Counted from the stretch's first letter, positions 50,893 to 59,951 are shown. The stretch: 64,000 bases of DNA from Methanosarcina sp. KYL-1 (GCF_024372725.1 NZ_VOUA01000006.1:1-64000); one strand, 5' to 3'. Notes: a model not told the origin generated them from the letters alone. Made by a program: numbers and translations.

Positions 50893-51019
50893 AGGTTTAG
50901 TTTCATTTCTATTTACCGGATACTCCAGCCGTTTAATGTCGGTTTTTAGTGCATCGGGCCAGACCGGAAATTCCAGGGATTTCAAGAGATTTCAGGAGAT
51001 TTCAGGAGATTTCAGGGGC

Positions 51020-52048
51020 TTATTTCTTCCCGGCATATTCCCCTACGATAGGAATGGCTTCTCCGCATTTCGGACAGGTCTTTTCAGGGCTTATGTTATA
51101 TTCCTGGACTTCGAAAAACCCTCTTGCAATCAAAAGGCTCCCACATTCCGGACAGTAAGTATTCTCATGGGGGTGGCCCGGCACATTGCCCACATACACG
51201 AAGCGCATCCCTTCCTCAATTGCAATCGAGCGCGCGTCGTCGAGGGTTTTTACGGGGGTAGGAGGCAGGTCCTTCATCTCGTAGTGGGGGTGGAAGCGGT
51301 TGAAGTGAAGAGGGGTGTCTCTCCCCAGGTTTTCGTAGACCCATTTGGAAAGTTCCCTGAGCTCGTCGGGAGAGTCGTTGTGGGTGGGGATGACCAGGTT
51401 TACGACCTCCACATGGATCCCGAGCTCTTTTGCAAGCCGGGCTGCTTCGAGGACCGGAGCCAGTTTTGCACTGCAAACATCCCGGTAGAATGCTTCGGAA
51501 AAACCCTTGATGTCCACGCTGAAGGCGTCCAGGTAAGGTGCAATCCGCTTCAGGGCTTCAGGGGTGATGTACCCGTTTGTCACGTAGCTTGTCCCGAGCC
51601 CCTCTTCCTTTGCAAGTTTTGCCCCGTCATAGGTGTACTCGTACCAGATGGTGGGCTCGTTATAGGTCCAGGAGACTGACTGGCAGCCAGCCATCTTTGC
51701 CTGCAGGATAAGCTGGCGGGGGCTCAGGGTTGCCAGGTAGACGTCTTCCGGGACTGCCCGGGAAAGCCTCCAGTTCTGGCAGTGCCTGCACCTGAAGTTG
51801 CAGCCTATGGTCCCGACGGAGTACGCGCTGGAACCCGGATAATAATGGTAAAGGGGTTTCTTTTCGATATGAGCCACAGCTTCACTTGCGACTTCCCCGT
51901 AGACCAGGGAGAAAAGGGATCCTTCACAGTTTTCCCTGACCCTGCAGATCCCCCGCTTTCCGGGGGCGATTTTGCAGCGGTGGGCACAGAGGCTGCAGCG
52001 GACTTTGTTTTCGGCAAGCTTTTCATAAAACATGGCTTCGTGAATCAT
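51020..52048 (-). CDS. amrS: AmmeMemoRadiSam-system radical SAM protein (AmrS)
   Basis: About 342 residues. The radical SAM motif C-x3-C-x2-C is in TIGCNFRCRHCQNW; an N-terminal cysteine set (CSLCAHRCKIAPGKRGICRVREN) and a C-terminal zinc-type pair set (CPECGSLLIARG; CPKCGEAIP) are typical of AmrS. The family is known by its AmmeMemoRadiSam gene neighbours, which are not in this window, and its reaction is not established. ATG 52048 is chosen because the family begins (M)xEAxFYEKL there; 72 upstream in-frame codons lack similarity. It diverges from the Mth938-like gene. Confidence 0.88.
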   Translation of the reverse strand: MIHEAMFYEKLAENKVRCSLCAHRCKIAPGKRGICRVRENCEGSLFSLVYGEVASEAVAHIEKKPLYHYYPGSSAYSVGTIGCNFRCRHCQNWRLSRAVPEDVYLATLSPRQLILQAKMAGCQSVSWTYNEPTIWYEYTYDGAKLAKEEGLGTSYVTNGYITPEALKRIAPYLDAFSVDIKGFSEAFYRDVCSAKLAPVLEAARLAKELGIHVEVVNLVIPTHNDSPDELRELSKWVYENLGRDTPLHFNRFHPHYEMKDLPPTPVKTLDDARSIAIEEGMRFVYVGNVPGHPHENTYCPECGSLLIARGFFEVQEYNISPEKTCPKCGEAIPIVGEYAGKK

Positions 52049-52351
52049 TATACGGAACCCCCTGTTCCTTACTATGGGATTATGGAAATGGATGTGACAG
52101 TATTGTGTCCTGTGCAATTGTTTCCTGCAGGGTAATAAGCCTGTAGTCTCATATACAATATTGCCTGCAGTCTTCTCTTCCTGCAGTCTTCTCTTCCTGC
52201 AGAGATCCCTGTTTCTGCATCCGGAGTAGATTCTTTCTGTTTTTACAGTTTCCGGAAATGCCAAAATTGTGCAACTCTTAAATTCAACTCTGAAATGTAC
52301 AGTTTGAAAGTATAAAAGACTTTGAAATATACAGCTTGAAAGGGGGAAGAC

Positions 52352-52714
52352 ATGAAGCCAAAAATTAATTCTACAAGTTTTGGTTCGATTACGGTTAAGG
52401 GGAAAACCTTCGAGTATGACATTCTCATCCGCCTGGACGGCCAGGTCGAAAAACGCAGGAAAAAGCTCTCAAAAAAACTTTACGGGACCTCCCATAAAGT
52501 CTCGCTTGCCGAAGCAAAGCACATTTATGAAACAGGGGCCAGAAGGTTAATCCTGGGAACCGGCCAGACCGGGTATGTGGAACTTTCAAAGAAAGCCAGG
52601 GAGTATTTCGAAAAAAAGGAATGCAAGGTCAAACTCCTGCCAACCCCGAAAGCGATCAAGCTCTGGAACAGGAGCAAGGGGAAAAACATCGCAATGTTCC
52701 ACGTGACCTGCTGA
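52352..52714 (+). CDS. Mth938/NDUFAF3-family protein
   Basis: A 120-residue protein of the Mth938-like domain (formerly DUF498): an N-terminal strand FGSITVKGKTFEYDILI, then LILGTGQTGYVELSKKAREYFEKK and a final helix with KAIKLWNR. In eukaryotes the relative NDUFAF3 helps assemble complex I; in archaea the role is not known. GGGGGAAG lies upstream of the ATG. It is convergent with the DUF362 gene. Confidence 0.85.
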   Translation: MKPKINSTSFGSITVKGKTFEYDILIRLDGQVEKRRKKLSKKLYGTSHKVSLAEAKHIYETGARRLILGTGQTGYVELSKKAREYFEKKECKVKLLPTPKAIKLWNRSKGKNIAMFHVTC

Positions 52715-52783
52715 AACCCGGATTCTGAAAAAACGTTAGGGAAATTGAAATATTGAAGGGGAGAGGCCCGGAAGGCACCCCAT

Positions 52784-53893
52784 TCAAATCTCAATCAGTT
52801 CATAATCCCTGCTGCCAAGCCCGAGCTTTTCCCCGTATGCAAGCTGGTGTGTCCCGTCGACCTTTGGCCAGGCCCCTTTGAATTTGTCAGCCCCTGCCTC
52901 GTGGTTGCACTGAAGGAAAGAGCCTGCGAGCCCTTTTTGCCTGTTTACCAGGTCGTAGCTTGCCTGGTCGAGGGCTATGGGGTCAATTGATGCAAGGATC
53001 CCTATGTCAGGCACGATGGGTGCGTCACTCCAGGGCACGCAGTCGCAGTCCGGGGTGATTTTGAGCAGGAAATTGATGTAGCCTACCCTTCCTTCTTTTC
53101 CTTTTACTGCACCGTATGCGTATTCGGTAAGGCACTCCAGGAATTCCGGGATATCGGTTTCCCAGTTCAGGTCAATAGCGTCCTCGGGGCAAACTTCCAT
53201 GCACTGCCCGCAGCTGATGCATATGCCCGGATCAAGCTTTGATGAATCTCCCTCTATTGAAGCGGCTCCTACAGGGCAGATTTCCACGCATTTCCCGCAG
53301 GCAATGCATTTTGCTTCGACCACATGCGGGCTTGTCGGGTAGTGCTGGTCCTTCTTTCCGGCTGCTGGCGCACAGCCCATGGCCAGGTTCTTGATTGCTC
53401 CCCCAAAGCCTGCTACGATGTGCCCCTTGAAGTGGGACATCACGACCATGGAATCGGCGGCAGCGATGTCGGACCCGATTTTTACGGACTTGAAGTGCTT
53501 CTGCCGGATCTCGACTTCTGCAATGTTCTGGCTCCTCAGCCCGTCGGAAATGATAAGAGGAGCCCGGACCACTGAATAGTCGAAACCGTGTTCGATAGCT
53601 GTTGTCAGGTGGTCAACCGCATTGTGCCGGCTCCCGGAGTAGAGGGTGTTCGTGTCCGTAACGAAAGGCTTTGCCCCTGCGGCCCGGATTTTATCCACTA
53701 CCTGCCGGACAAAGACAGGGTTGATGTACCCATCGTTTCCGTATTCCCCAAAATGGACCTTGATTGCCGTGAGGTCGTCTACCCCTAAAAGTTCTACAAA
53801 ACCTGCAGCATCAAAAAGCCGCTGGATCTTACTTATTTTGTTATCCCGGGGGTTTTGCGCCCTCAGGTTTGCGAAATAGACTTTGCTTGCCGT
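52784..53893 (-). CDS. DUF362/ferredoxin protein with apparent ACG start codon
   Basis: The protein has a DUF362 N-terminal part, two 4Fe-4S motifs (CIACGKCVEICP and CISCGQCMEVCP) in the middle and a C-terminal DUF362 part (IDPIALDQASYDLVN). The frame continues in phase upstream of GTG 53698 for 65 codons that encode clear DUF362 sequence (SKVYFANLRAQNPR; IKVHFGEYGNDGYINPVFVRQ). A GGAGGG lies six bases before ACG 53893-53891, where the codon ATG would be expected before GCA-AGC-AAA. There is no ATG, GTG or TTG near that site, so initiation may be at ACG, or ATG was lost. GTG 53698 would give a truncated 304-residue form. Total about 369 residues. Confidence 0.82.
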   Translation of the reverse strand, partial: TASKVYFANLRAQNPRDNKISKIQRLFDAAGFVELLGVDDLTAIKVHFGEYGNDGYINPVFVRQVVDKIRAAGAKPFVTDTNTLYSGSRHNAVDHLTTAIEHGFDYSVVRAPLIISDGLRSQNIAEVEIRQKHFKSVKIGSDIAAADSMVVMSHFKGHIVAGFGGAIKNLAMGCAPAAGKKDQHYPTSPHVVEAKCIACGKCVEICPVGAASIEGDSSKLDPGICISCGQCMEVCPEDAIDLNWETDIPEFLECLTEYAYGAVKGKEGRVGYINFLLKITPDCDCVPWSDAPIVPDIGILASIDPIALDQASYDLVNRQKGLAGSFLQCNHEAGADKFKGAWPKVDGTHQLAYGEKLGLGSRDYELIEI

Positions 53894-54248
53894 ATGAGTC
53901 CCTCCTGATACAGAATTTGAGTTAGATTTGAGTTAGATTTGAGTTAGATTTGAGTTAGATTTGAGTTAGATTTGAGTTAGATTTGAGTTAGATTTGAGTT
54001 AGATTTGAGTTAGATTTGAGTTTACCTTAATTAATGCATTATTAAGGTGTAAAACCTACTGTTATCAAGTAAGGGTTTTTCATTTTTAGGCGTTGCGGGG
54101 TTATAGAAGGAAAGAGGGTTATAGAAAGAAATATTCAGGTCCCAGCCTGTGTTGAGGCGGCTGAGCCTTGAGCCTGTGGTAGGTTTTTCGAGGCTGATAA
54201 AAAATTGGGTGGGGCAGCGAGTGCCCGCGGATTCTTATGGTTTTGATA
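53894..54248. other. Spacer between DUF362 gene and TPR gene end
   Basis: It contains the 11-bp minisatellite and an AT-rich segment (54020-54070) that may hold the DUF362 promoter. Beyond that I see no gene up to the TPR stop at 54249. Confidence 0.5.
53919..54021. repeat. 11-bp minisatellite, about 9 copies
   Basis: Near-perfect tandem copies of gagttagattt beginning 26 bases upstream of the DUF362 start codon. It lies exactly where that gene's promoter would be expected, so copy number could affect promoter spacing. Confidence 0.88.
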
Positions 54249-56699
54249 TCAGGGCTCTTCAAGCGGGGAAACCCATTCCGGGTCTTCCTCTGCCAGTTTT
54301 GCGCCGATTTCCTCAACTTTTTTACGGTATTCTTTTGCAGTTTCGGAGTTCCCCGTTTCTTCAAGGAGATTTGCGTAGTTGCTGAAGAGCATAAAATTTC
54401 TTTTCAGGGGAACAAGGTCTTCGGGGTTGGATTCTGTCAGGCTTTCGTTAAGGGCCAGGGCTTTTTCAAAGCACTCTTTTCCTTTTTCCTGCTTATCAGT
54501 AACCGAATACCCTATCCCGAGATTATTCAGCACTCCAAGCATCTGCTGGAGGTGCATGGGGTTTTCAGGGTCTCTCTCATACAGGATTTTAAGGCTTCTG
54601 TATGCATATTCATATTCCGGGATTGTTTCTTCCAGTTTATCGGCATCCCTGTATATGTCCCCGATTTGTTCGGCAAAACTGGCAAGCATTTCCTGAAGTC
54701 CCAGGTTCATCGGGTAGGCTTCATATAATTTTTCAACGGTTCGGAGGGCAAGTTCATAGTATTTTCTTGCAACGCTTGAGTCCTTCTTTTCGGACTCCAG
54801 TTTTTCAAGGAGGGACATTCCTAAAAAGAATGCCTTGCCTGATGTAAGGATTATGATTTCCGGGTCCTCAAAATGTTCGGCAATTATTTGTTCAAATATT
54901 TCAAGAGCTTGCATGTGGTAGGCGCCGGCTTTTTCCTCATTCCCAAGTTCGGAATGCAGCACTGCAAGTTCAAAGTATGTAGTTTCCATATCCAGCTCAT
55001 GTTCATGTTCATGTTCATGTTCATGTTCATGTTCATGTTCATGTTCATGTTCATGTTCATGTTCATGGTCCGCATGGCAGCTTTCCGGAGGCATCAGTTC
55101 AAGGAGCTGTTTCTGGACTTCCAGGACCCTTTCATATGCCCGGATTGCTTTTTCGAATTCCCGATTCTTTTTGAACAGCAGGCCCAGACCGGTCAGTGAT
55201 TCGAGCAGCCCCTCATGGAAAAACTCGCTATCCGGAGCCGATTCGAAGGCTTCTTCAAATACGGGGAGAGCCCTTTCGTGGTACTGCGCTGCAGTTTCAG
55301 GCTCCTCTTCCGCATAGAGCTTTCCGATCTGGTTCCAGGTATCAGCCTTATTAGCTTCTAACATGAGCTTATCGGCATCCTTGGGGTGAAGGTTTTCGTA
55401 GATTTCGATTTCCTTCTCATAATAAGCCCTTGCCTTTTCTATTTCTTCCTCTACCGCAAAAAGGTCTCCAAGGTCCCGGTAGATATCGGAAAGTTTCAGG
55501 GGATATTCAGGGTTTTCAGGTTCTTTTTGCAGCAGGTTTTCATAGACCTGCAGTTCGTCCTTATAACAGGTTTCTGCACTTTCAGGGTCTCCTATCTCAG
55601 AAAACAGCTCTGCAAGTTCATCTAAAGAATTGGCAAGGTTTTTATCGGTTCCGAGCAGGTCCGGGTATTTATCCATCAGTCCCCGGAAAGTTTCCCTTGC
55701 CTTCGTATAGTAGTCCCTGGATTTTTCGGTCTCCTCAGTGTCTGAAAATATTAAGCCCGAATCTTTGTACATATCTGCAAGGGCCAGAGAAAACGGAATG
55801 TTTTTGGAAATCGGAATGTTTTCAGAAGCTTCAATATTTTCAGGTTCTTCTTCGATCTCGCTTTCAAGCAGTCCCAATGCTTCTTTATAGCACTCCTCCG
55901 CCTTTTCGAGATTTTCCAGGTCCGAATACATATCGGCAAGATAACGGTATGTGTAACTCAGGTAAACTTTGGCTTCGGAATTTTCAGGTTCTTTGGCGAG
56001 GACTTTCCCGTAGATCTCCACTGCCCGGTCATAAACGTGCTTTGCCTCTTCCAAATACCCCTCTTCCTCACAGATCCGTCCAAAATTCATAAGCGAATCA
56101 TCAAGGCTGCTGAGGTGTTCGGACATTTCGGTTTCGCTTTTGAGCAATTTCTCAATGAGATCGAATTTTTTTTCGAAAAGTGGAATTGAGTCTTCGATTA
56201 ATTCCCCGGCTTCAAAACAGAGCCCTATGTGTTCGATCGTTTCCAGGAACTCTTCCAGGTACCCTGGATTTTCGGGATCGGATTCCAATAACTTCTCAAA
56301 GCCCAGGACCGCTTTTTCAAAAAGCTCTTCCATCGGATAGATGTAGTCTTTTGCTTTATCGGGGTCTTCGAGCTTCGAAAGGATATCTCCGATGCTTCCG
56401 ATCGTGTCTCCTATAAAGGACCGGTACTCTTCCTTTTCCGGTTCTTTTGAAAACATCTCCCAGCTAATTTCCAGTGCCTTTCCGAAAAATGCAAGTGACT
56501 CTTCGAGTTCGTCAATTCTGTATTTTGCAAAACCTTTAAAAAAAAGGAGATGGTATGAAATCTCAGGGTCCTTTACTTCTTCTGCGATCTTTTCGGCCTT
56601 ATCAAGGTTTTCAAAGGCCTTTTTATACCTCTCGTTCTCTATATCGTCGGCTGCTTTCTTCAATAAGCGAAAAGCTGAATCTCGTAACTTCCTTGACAT
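54249..56699 (-). CDS. Large TPR protein with poly(Glu-His) tract
   Basis: An 816-residue, very acidic protein made of about 15 TPR-like modules (for example NLEKAEECYKEALGLLESEIEEEPENIEA and QEKGKECFEKALALNESLTESNPEDL). At about residues 542-570 there is a run of alternating Glu-His (about 11 pairs), encoded by a TCATGT hexanucleotide array (54997-55067). It has no signal peptide, so it is probably cytoplasmic. TPR scaffold function is likely. The His tract may bind metal ions, though it could be a neutral expansion. Partners unknown. Confidence 0.8.
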   Translation of the reverse strand: MSRKLRDSAFRLLKKAADDIENERYKKAFENLDKAEKIAEEVKDPEISYHLLFFKGFAKYRIDELEESLAFFGKALEISWEMFSKEPEKEEYRSFIGDTIGSIGDILSKLEDPDKAKDYIYPMEELFEKAVLGFEKLLESDPENPGYLEEFLETIEHIGLCFEAGELIEDSIPLFEKKFDLIEKLLKSETEMSEHLSSLDDSLMNFGRICEEEGYLEEAKHVYDRAVEIYGKVLAKEPENSEAKVYLSYTYRYLADMYSDLENLEKAEECYKEALGLLESEIEEEPENIEASENIPISKNIPFSLALADMYKDSGLIFSDTEETEKSRDYYTKARETFRGLMDKYPDLLGTDKNLANSLDELAELFSEIGDPESAETCYKDELQVYENLLQKEPENPEYPLKLSDIYRDLGDLFAVEEEIEKARAYYEKEIEIYENLHPKDADKLMLEANKADTWNQIGKLYAEEEPETAAQYHERALPVFEEAFESAPDSEFFHEGLLESLTGLGLLFKKNREFEKAIRAYERVLEVQKQLLELMPPESCHADHEHEHEHEHEHEHEHEHEHEHEHELDMETTYFELAVLHSELGNEEKAGAYHMQALEIFEQIIAEHFEDPEIIILTSGKAFFLGMSLLEKLESEKKDSSVARKYYELALRTVEKLYEAYPMNLGLQEMLASFAEQIGDIYRDADKLEETIPEYEYAYRSLKILYERDPENPMHLQQMLGVLNNLGIGYSVTDKQEKGKECFEKALALNESLTESNPEDLVPLKRNFMLFSNYANLLEETGNSETAKEYRKKVEEIGAKLAEEDPEWVSPLEEP
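54997..55067. repeat. Hexanucleotide microsatellite (TCATGT)n inside the TPR gene
   Basis: About 12 copies in frame on the minus strand giving repeated Glu-His codons. Gain or loss of units keeps the reading frame, so length polymorphism is expected to be tolerated. Confidence 0.9.
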
Positions 56700-56789
56700 A
56701 GGAATAGATAGGCTTTTTCACATGATATAAGTGTGTCTCCCGGAAGACTCAGTTTTAATTTGTTCTACTAATGTTTCTTGCAATGTTTA

Positions 56790-57662
56790 TTACCTTCTGT
56801 TTTCTTTCTCAACTATCTCCTCTTCTTCCAGGAAGTGATCTATTAACTTACGTGAGATGCTGATTTTCCCCGGCAGGACCGGAAGCTCTTCTACCGAAAA
56901 CCATTTTGCGTCCTCGATTTCAAACCCGTCGGGCCGGATTTCTTCCGAATCATATTCCGCAGTAAACCCTATCATGAGGGAATTGGGAAACGGCCAGGCC
57001 TGTGTCCCGAAATAGGTAATATTTTTCACCCTGAGCCCTACTTCTTCCCAGACTTCCCGGGCAACCGCAGCTTCAGCCGACTCCCCGGGCTCCACGAACC
57101 CGGCAATCAGGCTGTACATCCCGGGCGGGAAATTCGGGGACCTGGCAAGTAAAACCTCGTGGCCCTTTCTGATGAGCACGATCACAGCCGGCGAAATCCT
57201 GGGATAGAAAAGCTCCCTGCAGTTCGGGCACTCCTTTCCCCTCTCTCCGGGCTTTTGCAGGGTCTTTGCCCCGCAGCGGCTGCAAAACTGGTTGGTCCGG
57301 TCCCATTCCATGATCTGGACTGCCTTGTTAACAAGCTCAAAACACCCTTCACTTATCTCCGAATAAGCTCGCCGGAGGTCCAGGAATTCCATCCCTTCGG
57401 GAGCAGGAGTGTCTCCGGAAAGTTCCACAGAGTAGCAGTGCACTCCCTCAAGCGTACCCAGGTACTGCTCCCTGACCGCCGGCACCCCGAGTTCCCCGAA
57501 GTCCAGCATTTTCGGGACAGCTCCCGGGTTCTTGTGCACCTTCAGGAGAATCTCGCGGCCCCGGAACGCGAACCAGAGGGCTTTTTCGGTCCTGTCGGTG
57601 GGGGGTTCGATGCCTACGATGAATTTCGGGTGTACGGGATTTTCCCGGTTTGTGGGGGTCAT
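56790..57662 (-). CDS. nudC: NADH pyrophosphatase / NAD-capped RNA decapping Nudix hydrolase
   Basis: A 290-residue NudC-type protein. The zinc ribbon (CSRCGAKTLQKPG then CPNCRELFYPR, residues 120-150) separates an N-terminal domain from the Nudix domain, whose box is GFVEPGESAEAAVAREVWEEVGL, followed by SQPWPFP-like TQAWPFPNSLMIGF, the motif specifying NAD(H). It hydrolyses NADH to NMNH and AMP and may deNADylate RNA. Length and order match the family. ATG 57662 is the only good start. Confidence 0.92.
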   Translation of the reverse strand: MTPTNRENPVHPKFIVGIEPPTDRTEKALWFAFRGREILLKVHKNPGAVPKMLDFGELGVPAVREQYLGTLEGVHCYSVELSGDTPAPEGMEFLDLRRAYSEISEGCFELVNKAVQIMEWDRTNQFCSRCGAKTLQKPGERGKECPNCRELFYPRISPAVIVLIRKGHEVLLARSPNFPPGMYSLIAGFVEPGESAEAAVAREVWEEVGLRVKNITYFGTQAWPFPNSLMIGFTAEYDSEEIRPDGFEIEDAKWFSVEELPVLPGKISISRKLIDHFLEEEEIVEKENRR

Positions 57663-58018
57663 GGTGCTAATCTCTTTGGTTTTATTGTATATTATGGTTT
57701 TAGGGGTATTTTTATCTCACTATTATTTTATTTTTCATAGGGGTGTCTGAATGAAGTTCTCTGTCTGCAGACAAGCTTTAAATCTCGATGAAGTTGAAGT
57801 ATAAGGGTCCGAACCTAAAATCTAAATGCCAAAATCAAGCTATACTGCTAAGGTTGAAAGCTAAGGTTAAAAGTTAAGGTTAAAAGGTAATGTTGAAAGC
57901 TAATGTTGAAAGCCAAAGCTGAAAGATAAAAGTAAAAATCAAGACAAACCCGGCCCTGATAGGAAAAACCTGGAAAAATGAGATTTCTTCAGTTCTTCCT
58001 TAATGCAAAGCCGGAGAT
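57663..58018. other. Spacer with 12-bp minisatellite
   Basis: Degenerate copies of aaagctaaggtt and aatgttgaaagct occupy about 57847-57940. The rest shows no gene. Confidence 0.6.
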
Positions 58019-58144
58019 TCATTTGATTTTTCTTCTCTGTGAAATGAACAGTATGCCGATTATTGCCGCAACAGGCATAACCATTGAAGGGAATTCCGGG
58101 ATGCTGGTTCCGGTACCCGTGCCGTCAGTATCCGATCCGGTAAG
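58019..58144 (-). other. PEF-CTERM sorting tail, in frame downstream of TAG
   Basis: Reading on past TAG 58147-58145 gives 41 codons and then TGA at 58021-58019: a Thr/Gly linker (LTGSDTDGTGTGTS), the PEF motif (IPEFPS), a hydrophobic helix (MVMPVAAIIGILFI) and a basic end (SQRRKIK). This is the full layout of an archaeal PEF-CTERM signal, which directs archaeosortase processing and anchoring. It is in the same frame as the secreted protein, with nothing but TAG between them. Confidence 0.85.
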
Positions 58145-58690
58145 CTAGCCGGCAACTTTGCCGCTGCAATCCACTTCGCCGGTTTTATCCCCTTTTTTAA
58201 TCAAAATTGTGGAAGGGGGCTCACTACCTTTTTTAAATGAAACATGGGCAGCGATGCCGTAACCATCAGGGTTTTCAGGACTTCCCACATTGTTTTGCAG
58301 TTTGATTTCTATGGGACCGGTGGTCTTATATTTATGATTTTTCTGGTAAATTGATGTTGTGAAAATCCCAAAATTAGCTACATTGTAAGGCTTTAAAGAA
58401 CTAAACTCCCATTTATTCCTTGCAACCGATTTATCGCTTACTTTTTGAACCGGATTATCCGGGTTAAAGATCCAGATCTGCTTCAAGTCCACATTTGAAA
58501 TGTTGCCCTCATTTTTGGGCTCAATTACCTCAACACGTATAATGTTACCTTCATAATCGACTTTTACTGTAATATTTACACCGTAACTGTAGTCATCATT
58601 TACTTCAGTCAGATAAAAGGTCGTTGCACCCGCAGTGCCCATCGCTATAAGCATAAACACAAGGATTCCAATACCGCAGATAGCTTTCAT
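58145..58690 (-). CDS. Secreted protein ending at TAG, frame continues to PEF-CTERM
   Basis: About 181 residues up to TAG. A signal peptide (MKAICGIGILVFMLIAMGTAGA) precedes a beta-rich domain with Asn/Lys-rich strands and no known motif. ATG 58690 is chosen because GGAG is upstream and the signal peptide begins there; a GTG 15 bases earlier is possible. The TAG stop is followed in frame by a complete PEF-CTERM signal (58019-58144). Pyrrolysine-decoding Methanosarcina read some UAG codons as Pyl, so the full product may be ~223 residues; alternatively this is a recent nonsense mutation that releases the protein. Confidence 0.75.
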   Translation of the reverse strand: MKAICGIGILVFMLIAMGTAGATTFYLTEVNDDYSYGVNITVKVDYEGNIIRVEVIEPKNEGNISNVDLKQIWIFNPDNPVQKVSDKSVARNKWEFSSLKPYNVANFGIFTTSIYQKNHKYKTTGPIEIKLQNNVGSPENPDGYGIAAHVSFKKGSEPPSTILIKKGDKTGEVDCSGKVAG

Positions 58691-58903
58691 TCCCACAAGC
58701 TCCACACTGAGGAATAAATAGACATGTTTTGTATATAATCAATAGAAGATAAAGCTAATTATTTTAGTCAGTATTTCTTAAATTAGGCCGCTCATGTTGT
58801 GCATAAGTCTATTAGAAGCTCAAAAGTTCAAATAATTATTTTTTAATGTTTTTCTTCCTAACATACAATAAAAATTAATATACTTAGCTCCTAACCACTA
58901 CCT

Positions 58904-59938
58904 ATGAATTCGACCCAGTTGCTTCCTTCTGCCTTCCTGGGGATAGTGGGGACGATGTACACATTACTCGTTGCCGTTTCAGTTTCTTTTGTCCAATATT
59001 TTGGCAGGAATACGGTGGGAATGAAAAAAGTAATTACCCATTTTACGGTGCTAACTGTTGTTGTTTTTATAGCTCTGGCCTACAACAGCTACATCCTGTA
59101 TATTGTCATAGGGGGAGAACCGCTAAGCCGACTCCACATACTGGCAAAACTTTTCCCTTCAAAAAATTACCTGTTCTGGGCATGGGCCTTTTCCGTTCTG
59201 GCGGTGGGGTATATTTTCGCGTTTTCGGGCTGGCTTTCGTATCTGGTGTTTCTCAGGGTCCGCTCATTAAGGGCCGGGGAGATCGAAGCCTGGAAAGAAG
59301 GAAATGCCCGGGAAATCAGGGCGCTTCGGGAAAAGATAAGGCCGGAATTAGCCGGGCTTGAGATGAAAAACGCCGTACTGAAACAATTAAAAGAGGAATT
59401 CCTGGTCGAATTCTGGAAAAGCCGTGCCGAAATCAGGGAAAAAGCCCAGCTCATTATAGACCAGGAGATCATGAGAACATCCGGCTTCATAAGCCCCGGA
59501 ATCAAGAAAATGCTTGACCCCGAAACTGACTTTTCAGGCCCGGACAAAAACCCGTTTGAGGAATACATCTTCCATTCGGAAAGAGTGGAAAAACTGGAGG
59601 ACCTGCCCGCAGACATGCTCAAAAGCATCGGGGAATACAGGGCCTGCCTGGAAACCATCAATGAAAAGTACGAGGACTTTATGCTTCTGTACGGTGAGGT
59701 AAGCCGGGAAAAAGTAAGCATTTTTGAAAAGCAGCAGGAATTAGAGGCTGAGATTAGAGTGCTTGAAGAAGAAAACGAAGGGCTTGACGACCAGTTAAAA
59801 GAGCTTGAAAGTGTATCTCCGGTCCCCTTTATAAGAGAAGAAGTCAGCCAGCTTTTAAAGAAAAGTCTCTTTATGCGGCCGTTTATGCGGCCGGGGAATA
59901 ACAGGAGTGCGCTGGAAAATTCACAGGGTGAAATCTGA
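58904..59938 (+). CDS. Three-span membrane protein with long coiled coil
   Basis: 344 residues. Three hydrophobic segments at about residues 5-33, 44-70 and 87-115 are followed by a 230-residue cytoplasmic region rich in Glu, Lys and Leu with coiled-coil character (KIRPELAGLEMKNAVLKQLKEEF; EKQQELEAEIRVLEEENEGLDDQLKELE). No enzymatic domain. It faces the PEF-CTERM gene divergently. It may be a membrane scaffold or sensor; the family is not recognised. Confidence 0.65.
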   Translation: MNSTQLLPSAFLGIVGTMYTLLVAVSVSFVQYFGRNTVGMKKVITHFTVLTVVVFIALAYNSYILYIVIGGEPLSRLHILAKLFPSKNYLFWAWAFSVLAVGYIFAFSGWLSYLVFLRVRSLRAGEIEAWKEGNAREIRALREKIRPELAGLEMKNAVLKQLKEEFLVEFWKSRAEIREKAQLIIDQEIMRTSGFISPGIKKMLDPETDFSGPDKNPFEEYIFHSERVEKLEDLPADMLKSIGEYRACLETINEKYEDFMLLYGEVSREKVSIFEKQQELEAEIRVLEEENEGLDDQLKELESVSPVPFIREEVSQLLKKSLFMRPFMRPGNNRSALENSQGEI

Positions 59939-59951
59939 CCGGAAAAAAGAA

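Larger units (their letters stand above)
49947..51019. other. Long spacer with palindromic and hairpin elements
   Basis: More than 1 kb without a supported gene. It contains short repeats of gcttgaatgatgact type (50115-50160), the inverted copy of the palindromic element (50460-50590), repeats of gatactcttttt (50695-50800) and dispersed hairpin element copy 3 (50830-50892). Just before AmrS ends there is a short tandem of gatttcag (50985-51015). Confidence 0.6.

Noticed and set aside
54884-55075. Met-Asn repeat ORF opposite the TPR gene region
   Set aside because: It is an alternative reading of the hexanucleotide repeat inside the TPR gene.
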